From contig NW_018343964.1 of the NCBI RefSeq assembly GCF_002099425.1, positions 7,976,001 to 8,040,000 of the forward strand: DNA of 64,000 bases, read 5' to 3'. The position numbers and the translations under genes are program-made. Below, in pieces: positions 63,331 to 64,000 of this stretch; within the stretch, counting starts at the first letter, position 1, and every line of letters begins with the position of its first letter. This DNA comes from Phascolarctos cinereus. Its lineage: Eukaryota > Chordata > Mammalia > Diprotodontia > Phascolarctidae. The notes beneath the pieces were generated by a model that was not told where the DNA came from, made no database searches, and worked only from the letters and a program-made list of their open reading frames with translations.

Positions 63331-63659
63331 TGTCTGAGTATCTGTTATTTAAAAAAAAAGGCATCTCTATTCTGTTCCACATGAAATGAGATTTAGCTGG
63401 CATAGTCTCTTTCCTTCTCTATTATGAAACTGTCTCGCAAACATGTATGTGTACATATATATAGTTTAAAATTTATAAACACAAATATAGATACACAAAT
63501 AGAAAACAGTATATGAATGTAAATATATAGATCTATTTATATAAATTAAATATGTAATGCCTATAATCTCTCCATCCAACTGTCTATCATGAGAGCGAGA
63601 TAGCATCACATAGTAGATAGATAGATAGCCCTTCCTTCAGATTATAAGTTATAATTTAT
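63331..63659. other. AT-rich, unassigned
   Basis: TATA-rich text at 63440-63560 and a short GATA run near 63615-63628. No other feature was seen. Confidence 0.45.
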
Positions 63660-63855
63660 ATAAGATGTTCCGTTGCATTAGTGATGATCCCCCTCAACTG
63701 CCAGTGCACCTCTTTGTATTTAACAACTCTGTATTTATTTTCTTTCTATGTCTCCTGTACATACATATGGATTTGTTTGATTCGCTGTATTTTGTATCCT
63801 CAGTGCCAAGAACAGTGTCTGGTACACAGTAGGCCCCTGAATACTTACTGATTGA
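63660..63855 (+). mobile_element. L2 3' end
   Basis: TTTTGTATCCTCAGTGCCAA, GTGTCTGGTACACAGTAGGC, TACTTACTGATTGA. Confidence 0.75.
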
Positions 63856-63968
63856 CCACTTGGTAGAAGGGATTTCCCAACTAAGATCACCAGGTTAATG
63901 TGGATTACTGATCTCCACAGGCCTGGACATCCCTCTCCCCTCCAAAACCCAAAACATATATGCATCCA

Positions 63969-64000
63969 CTCAGGTGCCAGGCCTGGAGTCAGAAAGACAA
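63969..64000 (+). mobile_element. Start of a CORE-SINE, cut by the window end
   Basis: GCCAGGCCTGGAGTCAGAAA is the head of a tRNA-type SINE that continues beyond the window. Confidence 0.6.

Overview
The window is vertebrate nuclear DNA made almost entirely of interspersed repeats, and the repeat set points to a marsupial. The evidence is many tRNA-headed CORE-SINEs that begin like GGCAGCTAGGTGGCACAGTG, a long SINE form ending in an RTE/BovB-like tail, L1 3' ends of a marsupial type, and many old L2, L3/CR1 and hAT fragments. Two SINE copies (35239-35396 and 52231-52370) have the A-rich tail form I know as WSINE1, which suggests an Australian marsupial; that step rests on memory of the families. 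I saw no protein-coding gene, functional RNA gene, CRISPR array, operon or LTR/retroviral element that I can support. The window reads as intron or intergenic DNA. || Layout. 0-10 kb: a repeat-poor GC-richer start, SINEs, a large CTTT/CCTT tract, an L2 copy, an L3 copy split by an antisense L1, GATA and TATATC tracts, and a mariner MITE. 10-24 kb: RTE-tail SINEs, a SINE split by an L2-end repeat, an L1 with target-site duplications, a 155-bp tandem duplication at 22.3 kb, and a decayed 7SL RNA retrocopy at 23.6 kb inside a MIR. 24-37 kb: nested SINEs, a hAT in a MIR (28.5 kb), an L1 in a SINE (29.3 kb), and two long L3 copies (30.8-31.9 and 35.05-36.55 kb), the second carrying five insertions. 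37-39 kb: a nearly identical inverted duplication. 39-50 kb: an L1 3' UTR piece, repeat-poor stretches (about 40.4-43.9 kb), a fold-back hAT at 45.4 kb, and long L2 copies. 50-64 kb: more SINEs and L2, one weak candidate exon at 56.9 kb, and an antisense L3 at 60.8-62.3 kb broken by a hAT and an L1. || How the parts relate. The SINEs share a tRNA-like head and a CORE, but their 3' tails differ. The tails match L2, L3, RTE/BovB, an A-rich L1-type tail, or a tail I cannot assign, and the L2, L3 and L1 partners lie in the same window for comparison. Several microsatellites sit at the 3' tails of retroelements and probably grew from them. Nesting gives relative ages: L3 and L2 are oldest, then MIR/L3-tail SINEs and hATs, then L1 and RTE-tail/A-tail SINEs. 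|| I found no convincing new biological system. The items most worth a second look are the inverted duplication (37.4/38.6 kb), the 155-bp SINE-mediated tandem duplication, the 7SL retrocopy with its expanded tail, and the SINE group with the unassigned tail.
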